Assembly (NCBI GenBank): GCA_031296405.1
Contig: JAVKKH010000007.1
Coordinates: 32,249 to 96,248 of the forward strand
Direction: 5' to 3'
Length of the DNA stretch: 64,000 nucleotides
From: Candidatus Tepidifontimicrobium thermophilum
GTDB lineage: Bacteria; Sysuimicrobiota; Sysuimicrobiia; Sysuimicrobiales; Sysuimicrobiaceae
Position numbers and translations under genes: made by a program
Shown: positions 1 through 8,406 of the stretch, one piece after another
Numbering within the stretch: position 1 is the stretch's first letter
Layout of the letters: each line of letters begins with the position of its first letter
The notes under the pieces: generated by a model
Databases searched by the model: none
What the model saw: the letters and a program-made list of their open reading frames with translations, nothing else
Told to the model about the DNA's origin: nothing

Positions 1-450
1 GATGGCCCGGGCCAGGGCGACCCGCTGCTGCTGGCCCCCGGACAGCTCTCGAGGCCGGCGGGACTCGATTCCCGGCACGCGATCCAGCTCTACCAAAGCC
101 AGGGCCTCCCGCACCCGGTCCCGGACTTCGTGGGAGGGCAGCCGCCGCAGGCGAAGCCCGAAGGCCACGTTGTCGAAGACGGTCATGTGAGGCCACAAGG
201 CGTAGTTCTGAAACACCAGGGCGCAGTCGCGCGCCTGAGGGGGGAAGTCCGTGACGTCTCTCCCGTCCATCCACACCCGCCCCTGGTCCGGACGCACGAA
301 CCCCGCGAGAACCCTCAACAGCGTGGTCTTCCCGCACCCTGACGGGCCCACCACCGCGGTCAACGCGCCTTTGGGGAACGTGTGGGTGACGCCCGCGAGG
401 GCGGCGACACGGCCGAACCGTTTCTCGAGCTTCTCGACCCGAACTTCCAC
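1..450 (-). CDS. ABC transporter ATP-binding protein (3' end cut by window)
   Basis: This is the ATPase of a binding-protein-dependent importer and would power the two permeases that follow it upstream. Visible on the minus strand are the Walker A loop GPSGCGKTT near residues 33-41, a Q-loop in VFQNYALWP, and the signature ELSGGQQQRVALARAI at the window edge. Walker B, the H-loop and any C-terminal TOBE domain lie outside. The GTG at 450 is chosen because AGGAGGT sits about seven bases upstream; the start lies 11 bp after the permease stop. The family is the Fe3+/spermidine/thiamine type (PotA/FbpC/ThiQ/YnjD-like). The substrate cannot be told from sequence. Confidence 0.93.
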   Translation of the reverse strand, partial: MEVRVEKLEKRFGRVAALAGVTHTFPKGALTAVVGPSGCGKTTLLRVLAGFVRPDQGRVWMDGRDVTDFPPQARDCALVFQNYALWPHMTVFDNVAFGLRLRRLPSHEVRDRVREALALVELDRVPGIESRRPRELSGGQQQRVALARAI

Positions 451-461
451 GCGGCGACCTC

Positions 462-1277
462 CTACAGGTGGCCGAAGAACGCCAGGTACTCCGCCCGCAG
501 GAACCGCTCCAGCAGCAGCAGCAGGACGACCCCCGGCGCCATCAAGATGAGGGCCGTCACCGACGCGATCTGAAGCTCGTACCCCAGGCTCGCCGTGTAC
601 ATGTACACGGGCAAGGTCGTCACGTACGGGGCGCCCACCAGTAGCGTCCCGTTGAACTCGTCCAGGGAGTGAAGGAACACCAGAATTGCGCTGGCCGCCA
701 CACCGGGCAGGGCGAGCGGCAACGCGATGCGGAAGAAGGTCCGCGTTGCGGAAGCTCCCAGGTTCAGAGCCGCTTCCTCCAGTTCGGGGCCGACGGCCCG
801 GAACGCGGCCGTGAGGGTCCACACCGCGTACACCAGACCCCCCACCAGGTGGATCAAGACGACGCCGGGGACGGTGCCCGCGAGGTTCCACCGGTAGAAC
901 AGCACGGTGGCGCTGGCGAACACCGGGAGCTGGGGAAACGCCTGAGGGAGGACGAACAGCGTCAGCACCGCGGCCCCGGCAGGCAGGCGCCTGCGGGCGG
1001 CCAGGTAACTGACGGGCAGCGCCGCTACCAGGGCGAGCACCGTGGTGATGGTGGCGATGGTCACCCCCCGGGTGAGTGCCCGGAGTGGGTCTCCCTGCAG
1101 CATCCGCAGCCAGTACTTCAAGCCCAACTGCTGCGGGAAGGGCGCGGGCCAGTGCCACCGCTCGGCCAGCGACCAGACCACCAGGCTGAGCAGCGGGCCC
1201 AGGATCACGACCAGCACGAGTGTCCCGAGGGCGGCCCGCAGCGTCACCGCCAACAGACTCCGGCCCGCCACGCTCAT
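462..1277 (-). CDS. ABC transporter permease, second subunit
   Basis: A 271-residue integral membrane protein of the BPD_transp_1 (MetI-like) fold with about six hydrophobic segments. The EAA loop that docks on the ATPase reads EEAALNLGASATRTFFRIALP near residues 160-180. It pairs with the permease encoded just upstream, whose stop overlaps this ATG as ATGA, so the two are probably translationally coupled. The AGGAGGT that serves the ATPase gene lies around this gene's stop. It belongs to a four-gene importer (binding protein, permease, permease, ATPase) of the Fe3+/spermidine/thiamine superfamily. Substrate unknown. Confidence 0.93.
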   Translation of the reverse strand: MSVAGRSLLAVTLRAALGTLVLVVILGPLLSLVVWSLAERWHWPAPFPQQLGLKYWLRMLQGDPLRALTRGVTIATITTVLALVAALPVSYLAARRRLPAGAAVLTLFVLPQAFPQLPVFASATVLFYRWNLAGTVPGVVLIHLVGGLVYAVWTLTAAFRAVGPELEEAALNLGASATRTFFRIALPLALPGVAASAILVFLHSLDEFNGTLLVGAPYVTTLPVYMYTASLGYELQIASVTALILMAPGVVLLLLLERFLRAEYLAFFGHL

Positions 1278-2104
1278 CGGGCCACCGAACGTAGGTAAGC
1301 GTAGACGGCGCCTGAAGCCATTACGTAGGACACCACCCCCAGGGCGCTCGCCACGCCGAAGTCACCGTGCTGGCCGAAGCGGTAGTAGAGGTCGACCATC
1401 AGCATCTGGGGCCCCGAGCCACGACTCATGAGCAAAGGGATCGAGAACGAGGCCAGCATCGAGGTCAGGGTGAGGACCGTCGCGAGAGCGAGGGAGGTCG
1501 CGGACATGGGGACCAGCACCGCCCAGATCTGGCGCAGGATGCCGGCCCCGAATCCCTGGGCCGCCTCCAGGTAGCTGTCGTCCACCCCGCGGAAGGCGCC
1601 GACGAGAAGCAGAACCACCAGGGCCAAGTGCTTCCAGGTGAGGGCTAGGACTAGCCCCAACCAGCCTTCTCCGATTCCCAGCCGGGCACCTGAAGGCACC
1701 AGTCCCACCGCGGAGAGCGCCAGGGCCAGCGTGCCGCTGGGCTGGAGGAACACCCGCATGGCGTGCCCCGTCACGACGAACGGCACGAACAGGGGGACCT
1801 TGAGGAGGAACTCCACCCACGGCCACGCGCGTAGCCGCAGGTACCCCGCCAGGTGGATCCCAGCGCCGAAGGTGAGGGTGACGCCCGCGCCGGCGACTCC
1901 CAAGGTATAGAGGACGTCCCGTCCGTACAGTCGGGCCACGATGGCGTAGTTCTCCAGCGTCACGCGCCCCTCCCGGACGAAGGAGGCCACCAGGGACTGC
2001 AGGAGCGGCAGGCCGAACGCCACGCCGAGCACCGCCACCGCGGGCAGGGTGGCAAGGACCCAAGCCCACCGCTCCCACCGGTGCGCCTCGGTGGCCAGGC
2101 TCAC
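1274..2104 (-). CDS. ABC transporter permease, first subunit
   Basis: A 276-residue membrane permease with about six transmembrane segments and a degenerate EAA loop (YLEAAQGFGAGILRQIWAVL). The open frame extends further upstream, but that extension only shadows the binding-protein gene. The GTG at 2104 overlaps the binding-protein stop as GTGA and leaves a short cytoplasmic N-terminus before the first membrane segment (WVLATLPAVAVLGVAFGLPL). Its own stop overlaps the next permease start as ATGA. The order binding protein, permease, permease, ATPase resembles YnjBCD and related importers; this is an assignment by layout and fold, not by substrate. Confidence 0.92.
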   Translation of the reverse strand: MSLATEAHRWERWAWVLATLPAVAVLGVAFGLPLLQSLVASFVREGRVTLENYAIVARLYGRDVLYTLGVAGAGVTLTFGAGIHLAGYLRLRAWPWVEFLLKVPLFVPFVVTGHAMRVFLQPSGTLALALSAVGLVPSGARLGIGEGWLGLVLALTWKHLALVVLLLVGAFRGVDDSYLEAAQGFGAGILRQIWAVLVPMSATSLALATVLTLTSMLASFSIPLLMSRGSGPQMLMVDLYYRFGQHGDFGVASALGVVSYVMASGAVYAYLRSVAR

Positions 2105-3246
2105 CGCACGATCTCCTCGTAGGCGAGCAAAATGGCGTCGTAGTAGTCGCCAAGGGGCATCTGCAGGGAGTACCGCGCCAGATCCTCCGGCGTGACGCCC
2201 TTGAACAGCAGCGCCCGCGCCTGCGGGGAGACTAGCGGCATCACCCGGTTCGGATCGATGCCCGGGTACCACCCGAACTGCTCCACGATCACCTTCGCCT
2301 GGACCTGCGGGTTCGCCACGAAGTCCACATACCGCGCACCCCAATCCCGGTTGGCCGCCTCCCGCGGAACCACCAGGTAGAGGGGGTAGATCGGCAGACC
2401 GGGGGCGATGAGGACGGGCGTGATGTCCGGGTTCATCCGGCCCTCGTTCTTCCACGCCACCAGCTGGTCCACCCACACCGCTCCCATCCAGATCTCGCCG
2501 CGGTTCAGCGCGTCCAGGGTCCCCGCGTTGCCCGAGGTGATGACCACGTTCCGGTTGAACTCCCGTAGCTGCTCGATCGCCTGGCGGATCAGGGGATCGT
2601 ACTTGCGGTCGTAGGGACCCTGGGTGAACAGGTCATACCGCCCCGTCTTGTAGTAGACCCACGCCATGACGAAGCCGATGCCGGAGACGCCCCCCTTGAT
2701 GCCGTTGTAGCCGAACCGGCGAGGGTTGGCCCGCACCCACGCCTCCAACTCCGCAAAGGTGCGCGGCGGCTTCTGGACGTAGGCCGGGTTGTACGCGATG
2801 GCGATCTGGTTCTTGAACATGGGCACCACGTAGCCCTTTACCTCCACCCCGAAAGCCCGCTCGGTGTCGGGTCCAACCACGTACCGGCCGAACTGCATCT
2901 GCGGGACGAACCGGTGCAGGAGGCGCTCTCGCACCATCTGGGCCGCGTACCGCATGGATATCAGCGCCACGTCCAGGTCCCAGGGCTTCCGTCCTGCGTC
3001 CGCCTGCGCCTTGATCTTCGTGTAGACAGCCCGGCTGGCTGCCTCGCCGGTACCGGTGCCCACCGCGTGCACGGTCACGCCCGGATGGTTCTTGGCGAAG
3101 GCGACACCCAGGTAGTTGTTGTGGGCCTCCACCACGTTCACGTCCGCCGCAATCGCCACCTGGATCGTGACCCGGGACTGCGCGAACCCGGCTGCCGCAA
3201 GGCCCCCTACGAGGACGACCGCCGCCGCCAGAGGTTTCCAACGCAT
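2101..3246 (-). CDS. ABC transporter substrate-binding protein
   Basis: A 381-residue exported solute-binding protein that would deliver substrate to the permeases below. Residues 1-22 form a signal peptide (charged start, hydrophobic core LAAAVVLVGGLAAAGFA, then QSR). The mature part has the two-lobed periplasmic-binding layout: AIAYNPAYVQKPPRTFAELE in the first lobe and a domain closure region around GEIWMGAVWVDQLVAWKNEG. No lipobox cysteine is seen, so it is probably soluble rather than lipid-anchored. It leads the importer operon and follows the small TIGR00725 gene by only six bases. It resembles YnjB/PotD-like proteins. Ligand unknown. Confidence 0.9.
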   Translation of the reverse strand: MRWKPLAAAVVLVGGLAAAGFAQSRVTIQVAIAADVNVVEAHNNYLGVAFAKNHPGVTVHAVGTGTGEAASRAVYTKIKAQADAGRKPWDLDVALISMRYAAQMVRERLLHRFVPQMQFGRYVVGPDTERAFGVEVKGYVVPMFKNQIAIAYNPAYVQKPPRTFAELEAWVRANPRRFGYNGIKGGVSGIGFVMAWVYYKTGRYDLFTQGPYDRKYDPLIRQAIEQLREFNRNVVITSGNAGTLDALNRGEIWMGAVWVDQLVAWKNEGRMNPDITPVLIAPGLPIYPLYLVVPREAANRDWGARYVDFVANPQVQAKVIVEQFGWYPGIDPNRVMPLVSPQARALLFKGVTPEDLARYSLQMPLGDYYDAILLAYEEIVR

Positions 3247-3252
3247 GGTTGC

Positions 3253-3771
3253 TCACCCCTTTCCGGTTCGTGTGGACTTGTCGCCGCGCACCCGACCGTG
3301 CGCCAACTCCCAGGCCAGGGCCACCGCCTCTGCCGCGTCCCGCGCCCGCACGATGGGGTCACCCTGTAGCCCGGGTCGGGAAAGCTCCCAGGTCCCCAGC
3401 CCGACCACGGGGACACCCAGCTTCAGCGCGTAGGCGATCTCCGAAAGCGTCCCGTAGCTTCCACCCACCGCCACCACGGCATCGGAGGTGCGCACCACGA
3501 TCACGTTGCGCGCCTCGCCGAGCCCCGTCACCACGGGTACGCCTACGTAGGGGTTGGCCTCCTCTGCCCGCGTCCCGGGCAGGATCCCCACCACCAGGCC
3601 ACCCTCCTCCACAGCCCCCCGGGCGGCTGCCTCCATCACCCCTCCGAGCCCCCCGCACACCAACACCCCGCCGCGGCGGGCGATCTCACGCCCGACCTGC
3701 TCCGCCATCCGGCACATCTCCGGCCGGGCGTCCTGCTCGCCGATCACCCCGATGTGCAGGCGCCTACTCAC
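3253..3771 (-). CDS. TIGR00725 / SLOG-family nucleotide-binding-fold protein
   Basis: A 172-residue Rossmann-like protein of the TIGR00725 group, related to LOG (Lonely guy) and molybdenum-cofactor-carrier-like proteins. The glycine-rich signatures CGGLGGVMEAAARGA (about residues 39-53) and VGGSYGTLSEIAYALKLG (about 101-118) are diagnostic. The PGGxGTxxE motif of true LOG cytokinin enzymes is only partly matched, so no such activity is claimed. The GTG at 3771 overlaps the end of the GntR gene by eight bases and has GAGGTG upstream. It sits between the regulator and the importer, suggesting co-transcription with both. Confidence 0.85.
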   Translation of the reverse strand: MSRRLHIGVIGEQDARPEMCRMAEQVGREIARRGGVLVCGGLGGVMEAAARGAVEEGGLVVGILPGTRAEEANPYVGVPVVTGLGEARNVIVVRTSDAVVAVGGSYGTLSEIAYALKLGVPVVGLGTWELSRPGLQGDPIVRARDAAEAVALAWELAHGRVRGDKSTRTGKG

Positions 3772-4459
3772 GGTACACCTCGTAGCAGGCGTCCACAGGG
3801 AGGCCTGCGTCCACGAAGGCCACTCCCTCCACCAGCAACAGCGGCGTGCCAGGAGGCACCTCCAGGAGCCGTGCTTCGGGAGCCGTCGCTCTCACCGGCC
3901 GGTACACTCGCTCACAACGAGTGAACCGGTAGCCGTAGTGCTCCTCCACGAGGCGGTACAGGGAGTCGGACGCAAGGTCCAGCCCGTCCAGGCCGGGGCA
4001 GATGCGCACCGGGATGCACGACACGTGGTACGCAACCGGGTGGCCAGCCACGAGGCGAAGCCGCCGGATCCGGTACACCAGCTCCCCGGGGGCGAGTGCC
4101 AGGGCCCTACGCACCGCCTCCGAGGGCCGCTCGCGTCGCACGCTCAGGAGGTGGTTCTGCACTTCCACGCCGTGGGCCCGCATCTCCTCGGTGAAGGACA
4201 GCACGGTCCAGAAACGGCGCAGCGCTCTGGGTCGGCTGGCAAAGGTGCCCACGCCATGGCGGCGCTGGACCAAGCCTTCTGCGGCCAGCGCGGCGATGGC
4301 CTGTCGCACCGTCATCCGGCTGCACCCGAACCGACGGGCCAGCTCCCCCTCGGAGGGCAGCCGTGCGCCTTCGGGGAACTGCCCCTGGCGGATCCACCGT
4401 TCCACGGCGCGGCGGACCGCCAGGTATCTGGGCCCTGTCTGGACGTCTAGACCTGCCAC
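3764..4459 (-). CDS. GntR/HutC-family transcriptional regulator (UTRA domain)
   Basis: A 231-residue repressor-type protein. Residues 5-70 are a winged helix-turn-helix (LPSEGELARRFGCSRMTVRQ) and about 90-225 a UTRA effector-binding domain, as in HutC, PhnF and similar regulators. The open frame extends upstream through tRNA-Pro, but that cannot be coding. The GTG at 4459 gives a normal N-terminus (VAGLDVQTGPRYLAVRRAVE) and lies six bases after a -10 element, so the message is probably leaderless. It is the first gene of a unit with the TIGR00725 protein and the ABC importer, which it probably controls. The effector is unknown. Confidence 0.9.
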   Translation of the reverse strand: MAGLDVQTGPRYLAVRRAVERWIRQGQFPEGARLPSEGELARRFGCSRMTVRQAIAALAAEGLVQRRHGVGTFASRPRALRRFWTVLSFTEEMRAHGVEVQNHLLSVRRERPSEAVRRALALAPGELVYRIRRLRLVAGHPVAYHVSCIPVRICPGLDGLDLASDSLYRLVEEHYGYRFTRCERVYRPVRATAPEARLLEVPPGTPLLLVEGVAFVDAGLPVDACYEVYRE

Positions 4460-4494
4460 GGGCGCAGGATAGCTCGCGGGGACCCGCGGGTCAA
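4460..4494 (-). promoter_or_regulatory. Leaderless promoter with palindromic operator for the GntR unit
   Basis: On the minus strand TTGACC (4494-4489) and TATCCT (4471-4466) are separated by exactly 17 bp. The GTG codon of the regulator begins six bases after the -10, leaving no room for a leader or ribosome site. A perfect 12-bp palindrome GACCCGCGGGTC (4481-4492) overlaps the -35 and is a reasonable autoregulatory GntR operator. Promoter seen in sequence; operator role inferred. Confidence 0.65.
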
Positions 4495-4507
4495 GGGAAA
4501 AACCCAG

Positions 4508-4582
4508 TGGTCGGGGCGGCCGGATTCGAACCGGCGACCTTCGGCTCCCAAAGCCGATGCGCTTCCGCTGCGCCACACCCCG
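4508..4582 (-). tRNA. tRNA-Pro(TGG)
   Basis: A complete 75-nt cloverleaf. The acceptor arm CGGGGTG pairs with CGCCCCG including the C1-G72 pair typical of tRNA-Pro. The D arm is GCGC/GCGC, the anticodon arm TCGGC-TTTGGGA-GCCGA has TGG in the loop, and the T arm is GCCGG-TTCGAAT-CCGGC. The discriminator A is followed by an encoded CCA (4510-4508). A T5 run lies just after the 3' end. It reads CCN proline codons by wobble or modification. Confidence 0.97.
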
Positions 4583-4667
4583 CGCCTCCACTGTACGGAG
4601 GCGCCCCCGGACCGTCAACCGCAAGGAGAACCCCAGGGCCACCCCGAAGATCCCTGTGAGGGACGCG

Positions 4668-6308
4668 GTGGACACACGGTTCGAACGGCTCAGCGACGAG
4701 ATCCTGACGGCAGCGTTCGACTTCTACCCCACCTGGGCGGCGCGGCTCGGGCTGCACGCCTACGACGGCCGGCTGGGTTCCTTCAACCTGTCGGCCCTGG
4801 ACGCACGGTTGCGGACGATCCGGGAACACGAGCGGGCCCTGCGGGAGGCCCCTAGCGAGGACCTCTCTCCCCGGCAGCGGGTGGACCGTGAACTCCTCCT
4901 CGCCTTCCTCGAGCGCGAACGGTTCGACCTGGAGGACCTGCGGAGCTTCCAGCGCAACCCGCTGGCGTACGCAGACGCCCTGGACGTGACCCTGTACGTG
5001 AAGCGAGAGTATGCGCCCCTCGAACAGCGTGCCGCGGCGCTGACGGAGCACCTCCGCCAGCTGCCGGCGTTCCTTACCGAGGCGCGCAGGAACCTCGAGC
5101 CGCACTGCCCCCGGCCCTTTGTGACCACCGCGCTGGAGATGTTCACGGGGGGCCTGGACTTCCTCCGGGACCAGCTCCCGACTGCGGTGCGGGAGGTCTC
5201 CCCACCGGTCCGGGCGCGGCTGGAGGACGCCTGGAGCGCCGCAGTCAAGGCGGTGGCCGCGTTCGTGGGATTCCTGCGGGACGAGCTGTTGACGCGCGCC
5301 ACCGACGAGTTCGCCCTGGGCCCGGACCTGTACCGCCGCATGCTGTGGGCAGGCGAGCGGATCGATGTGGACCTGGAGTCCCTCCGCAGGCGGGCTGAGG
5401 AGGAGCTGGGGCGGCTACAGGGGGAGCTGGAGGAGGCGACCCGTCGCGTGGATCCCCACCGGCCGCCCGGGGACGTTGTCCGCAGCCTGTGCCGGGAGCA
5501 CCCCGCGGAGGGGGAGCTTGTTGGCTGCGTGCAGTCCATCCTCGCGGAGCTGCGCGAGTTCCTCCACCGCAACCCCGTGGTCACGGTGCCGGAGCCGTCT
5601 GACTGCCGCGTGGAACCCACGCCCCCGTTCCTGCGCTGGGCCTTCGCCATGATGGACACCGCGGGCCCCTTCGAGGAGCAAGAGGTGGCGTCCTTTTTCT
5701 ACGTCACGCTGCCAGACCCCGCCTGGTCCCCGGAGGAGAAGGAAGCGTGGCTGTCCCGCTTCGACGTGCACACCCTCCGGAACACCAGCGTCCACGAGGC
5801 GTACCCGGGCCACCACGTGCACTTCCTGCGGCTGCGCCAGGTACCCTCCCGGGTCGGCAAGGCCCTCACCTCCTACGCCTTCGTGGAGGGGTGGGCCCAC
5901 TACTGCGAGGAGATGATGCTGGAGTGTGGGTACGGGGAGGGAGATCCCAAGCTCCGGGTCGCGCAGCTGGTAGACGCCCTGGTCCGCGCGGTGCGTTTCC
6001 GGGCCTCCCTGGGGCTCCACACGGAGGGCTGGACCCTCGACCAGTCCGCGCGCCGGTTCGTGGAGGACGCTTACCTGGAACCCCTGCCGGCCCTGAAGGA
6101 GGCTGAACGTGGGACCTTCGACCCCGGGTACCTTTCCTACACCCTCGGTAAGCAGCTCGTCAAAGAGCTGCGGGCGGAGTGGGAGCGCCGGCTCGGGAAC
6201 GCCTTCCGGCTGCGGGACTTCCACGACCGGCTGCTGGACCTGGGCGCTCCGCCCGTGCCTGTTGCCCGTCGGGTGCTGCTGGGTGAAGCCGGGCCGCAGG
6301 CGCCCTGA
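4668..6308 (+). CDS. DUF885 family protein (putative metallopeptidase-like)
   Basis: A protein of about 546 residues belonging to DUF885, a family distantly related to zinc metallopeptidases. The conserved block HEAYPGHHVHF (about residue 380) and the downstream FVEGWAHYCEEMM supply the His/Glu residues thought to form the metal site. No signal peptide or membrane segment is seen, so it is probably cytoplasmic. The open frame starts inside the tRNA-Pro antisense, so an internal start is needed. GTG 4668 has GAGGG six bases upstream; GTG 4656 is the alternative. It stands alone, convergent with the next gene. Substrate unknown. Confidence 0.82.
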   Translation: MDTRFERLSDEILTAAFDFYPTWAARLGLHAYDGRLGSFNLSALDARLRTIREHERALREAPSEDLSPRQRVDRELLLAFLERERFDLEDLRSFQRNPLAYADALDVTLYVKREYAPLEQRAAALTEHLRQLPAFLTEARRNLEPHCPRPFVTTALEMFTGGLDFLRDQLPTAVREVSPPVRARLEDAWSAAVKAVAAFVGFLRDELLTRATDEFALGPDLYRRMLWAGERIDVDLESLRRRAEEELGRLQGELEEATRRVDPHRPPGDVVRSLCREHPAEGELVGCVQSILAELREFLHRNPVVTVPEPSDCRVEPTPPFLRWAFAMMDTAGPFEEQEVASFFYVTLPDPAWSPEEKEAWLSRFDVHTLRNTSVHEAYPGHHVHFLRLRQVPSRVGKALTSYAFVEGWAHYCEEMMLECGYGEGDPKLRVAQLVDALVRAVRFRASLGLHTEGWTLDQSARRFVEDAYLEPLPALKEAERGTFDPGYLSYTLGKQLVKELRAEWERRLGNAFRLRDFHDRLLDLGAPPVPVARRVLLGEAGPQAP

Positions 6309-6321
6309 AGGCCTGACCCAG

Positions 6322-7026
6322 CTAGGCCCCGGACCCCTGCCCCTGCTGTTGCGCCTTTCGGGCCGCGGCCCGGGCCTTCGCTTCCTCGATGAGCCGCTGT
6401 CGCTCCGCCGCTTTGGGGTCCGTGGCTGCGGGCGGCTGCCGCGAAGCCGCCGCAGCGGGTGTGGGTGCCTCCTCCGGAGGTGCGGCCTCGCCCTTGGCCT
6501 TCGCCTCCTTGGCCAGCTCGGTGGTGCGCTGCATGGCCGTGCTGTCCCCCAACCACTCCAGACGCAGGAACGCCTCCACCCGCCGGCGCGCCTCCTCCAG
6601 GGACTGGGGGTTTCCGGCCTGAGCTTCCTCCGCCAGGGTCCGATCCAGGCGGTAGCTCACCAGGCGCTGGCCGTCCGTGACGTGGACCAGGGGGTGCCCT
6701 TTGGAGTCCTGGTAGACCAAAATCCGCGCCTGGATCCCCAGGCGCTGCGCGATGGGAGCTACCTCCTCGTACACCCACTGAAGGAAGGGCGGCAGCTGGC
6801 GGTTCGCCCCAGGGTCCAGTGTGGCCGCCACGCTGCGGCCCGTCAGCGGGTCCTCAAAGCGCGGTCTGTGCCGTGCCCGGCGCTGCTCGGCCTTCCGGAG
6901 CTGCTCCGCGATCTCCTCACGCACGTCCAGGGCCGCCACCAGGAAGGAGGCCGCGTAGATGAGGAACACTGCGAAGGTCAGCGCCCAGTACGTCCAGAAG
7001 GGGTTGTTGAAGAACACGTTGGACAC
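6322..7026 (-). CDS. Membrane-anchored coiled-coil hypothetical protein
   Basis: 234 residues of unrecognised family. An N-terminal membrane anchor spans about residues 8-33 (FWTYWALTFAVFLIYAASFL). It is followed by a charged helix (REEIAEQLRKAEQRRARHR), a middle region around residues 75-150 with mixed alpha/beta character, and a low-complexity Ala/Pro/Glu tail ending in AARKAQQQGQGSGA that probably forms a coiled coil. It starts with ATG at 7026, 42 bp downstream of rdgB, and may be the last gene of the rph-rdgB unit. No function is assigned. Confidence 0.7.
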   Translation of the reverse strand: MSNVFFNNPFWTYWALTFAVFLIYAASFLVAALDVREEIAEQLRKAEQRRARHRPRFEDPLTGRSVAATLDPGANRQLPPFLQWVYEEVAPIAQRLGIQARILVYQDSKGHPLVHVTDGQRLVSYRLDRTLAEEAQAGNPQSLEEARRRVEAFLRLEWLGDSTAMQRTTELAKEAKAKGEAAPPEEAPTPAAAASRQPPAATDPKAAERQRLIEEAKARAAARKAQQQGQGSGA

Positions 7027-7068
7027 GGCAACCCTCCCGACCGTCCTGGTGTCAGTGTACCAGCGGCT

Positions 7069-7680
7069 TCAAGGGTCGCGCTGCTCCCGCACCAGGGTCA
7101 GGAGGAACTCCCGCGCCTTGCGCACGGCCTGGCCGCGGTGGCTGATGAGGTCCTTCTCCTGCGGGTTGAGCTCCGCCACGGTCCGATCCAGCTCCGGGAG
7201 GTAAAAGATAGGGTCGTACCCGAATCCCCCGGTGCCGCGGGGCTCCAGCGCGATGGCTCCCTCGCAGGTCCCCTCGAACGTGTGCACACGGCCGTCCGGG
7301 AAGGCCACCGCCACCACGGCCCGGTACCTCGCGGTGCGGTTCTCAGGTGGCACCCCTTCCAGGCGTCGGAGGATCTCCCGGTTCCGGTCCTCGTCCGTGG
7401 CGTCGTCTCCCAGGAACCGGGCGGACCGCGCGCCCGGCTGGCCCTCCAGGTAGTCCACCTCCAGGCCCGAGTCGTCCGCCAGGGCGACCTCGTTGAGCCA
7501 GCGGGCCACCGCCAGGGCCTTGGAGCGGGCGTTGGCCTCGTAGGTCCCCCCCTCCTCCGGCAGCGGGGGGACTTGCGGGTAGTCGCGGAGGGTCCGGACC
7601 TCCAGGGGCAGGTCGGCCAGCATGCGCTGCAGCTCCGCGCTCTTGGCCTCGTTGCGGGTGGCGAGGACGATGCGCTTCAC
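7069..7680 (-). CDS. rdgB: XTP/dITP diphosphatase (RdgB/HAM1)
   Basis: A 203-residue non-canonical purine nucleoside triphosphate pyrophosphatase that removes dITP, XTP and ITP from the nucleotide pool. Hallmarks are the N-terminal [16 protein letters not shown], the [18 protein letters not shown] active-site segment near residue 70, and the C-terminal [15 protein letters not shown] and [11 protein letters not shown]. The GTG at 7680 overlaps the rph stop as GTGA. The rph-rdgB pairing is common in bacteria (the two are fused in some) and supports both assignments. Length is normal for the family. Confidence 0.96.
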   Translation of the reverse strand: MKRIVLATRNEAKSAELQRMLADLPLEVRTLRDYPQVPPLPEEGGTYEANARSKALAVARWLNEVALADDSGLEVDYLEGQPGARSARFLGDDATDEDRNREILRRLEGVPPENRTARYRAVVAVAFPDGRVHTFEGTCEGAIALEPRGTGGFGYDPIFYLPELDRTVAELNPQEKDLISHRGQAVRKAREFLLTLVREQRDP

Positions 7681-8399
7681 GAGCCCTGCAGGGTCCGCTT
7701 CTGGAGCTCGATGAGCTGTCGGATGCCCGCCTCGCCCAGGGCCAGGAGCTGCCGGAGTTCCTCGCGGGTGAAAGGGCGCCCCTCCGCGGTCCCCTGGACT
7801 TCCACCAGCTCGCCCGCGTCCGTCATCACGAGGTTCATGTCCACGTCGGCGCGGGCGTCCTCCTCGTAGGCGAGGTCCAGCATGGGCACCCCGCCCACGA
7901 TCCCCACGCTGGTGGCGGCCACGAAGTTGCGCACGGGCCACCCCGAGAGCGCCTGGGTCCTGTGCAGCAGGCTCAGCGCGTCCACCAGGGCCACGAAGGC
8001 ACCGGTCACCGCCGCGGTGCGGGTTCCCCCGTCCGCCTGCAGGACGTCGCAGTCCAGCCACACGGTGCGCTCGCCCAGCTTCTTCAGGTCCACCGCGGCC
8101 CGCAGGGATCTCCCGATGAGCCGCTGGATCTCCGCGGCCCGGCCGCCCGGTTTGCCGGTGGGGTCCCTGGGGATGCGTTCGCGGGAGGACCGGGGCAGCA
8201 TCCCGTACTCAGCGGTGATCCAGCCCTGGCCCGAGCCCCGCAGCCAGGCGGGCACCCGCTCTTCGATGGTGGCCGCGCACACCACCCGGGTGTCCCCGAG
8301 CTCGATGAGCACCGACCCCTCCGCGTACTTCAGGTAGCCCCGCACCATCCGGCACGGCCGCAGCTCGTCCGGCGCACGACCGTCGGCCCGTCGGACCAA
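7677..8399 (-). CDS. rph: Ribonuclease PH
   Basis: A 240-residue phosphorolytic 3'-to-5' exoribonuclease that trims tRNA 3' ends. Family signatures are [12 protein letters not shown] at the N-terminus, the phosphate-binding [15 protein letters not shown] (about residues 123-137) and the core around [31 protein letters not shown] split over residues 67-97. It starts at TTG 8399, which gives the conventional N-terminus; a GAGG lies upstream but spacing is poor, so expression may be coupled to the preceding gene seven bases away. It is followed by rdgB with a 4-bp overlap. Confidence 0.96.
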   Translation of the reverse strand: MVRRADGRAPDELRPCRMVRGYLKYAEGSVLIELGDTRVVCAATIEERVPAWLRGSGQGWITAEYGMLPRSSRERIPRDPTGKPGGRAAEIQRLIGRSLRAAVDLKKLGERTVWLDCDVLQADGGTRTAAVTGAFVALVDALSLLHRTQALSGWPVRNFVAATSVGIVGGVPMLDLAYEEDARADVDMNLVMTDAGELVEVQGTAEGRPFTREELRQLLALGEAGIRQLIELQKRTLQGS

Positions 8400-8406
8400 G
8401 CCTCTT

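Noticed and set aside
4460..4675. N-terminal extension of the GntR regulator through the tRNA-Pro gene
   Set aside because: The tRNA is intact and a good promoter lies between it and GTG 4459.
6109..7869. Long plus-strand frame opposite the hypothetical and rdgB genes
   Set aside because: Low-complexity Arg/Gly/Leu-rich antisense of real genes, a common effect of very high GC content.
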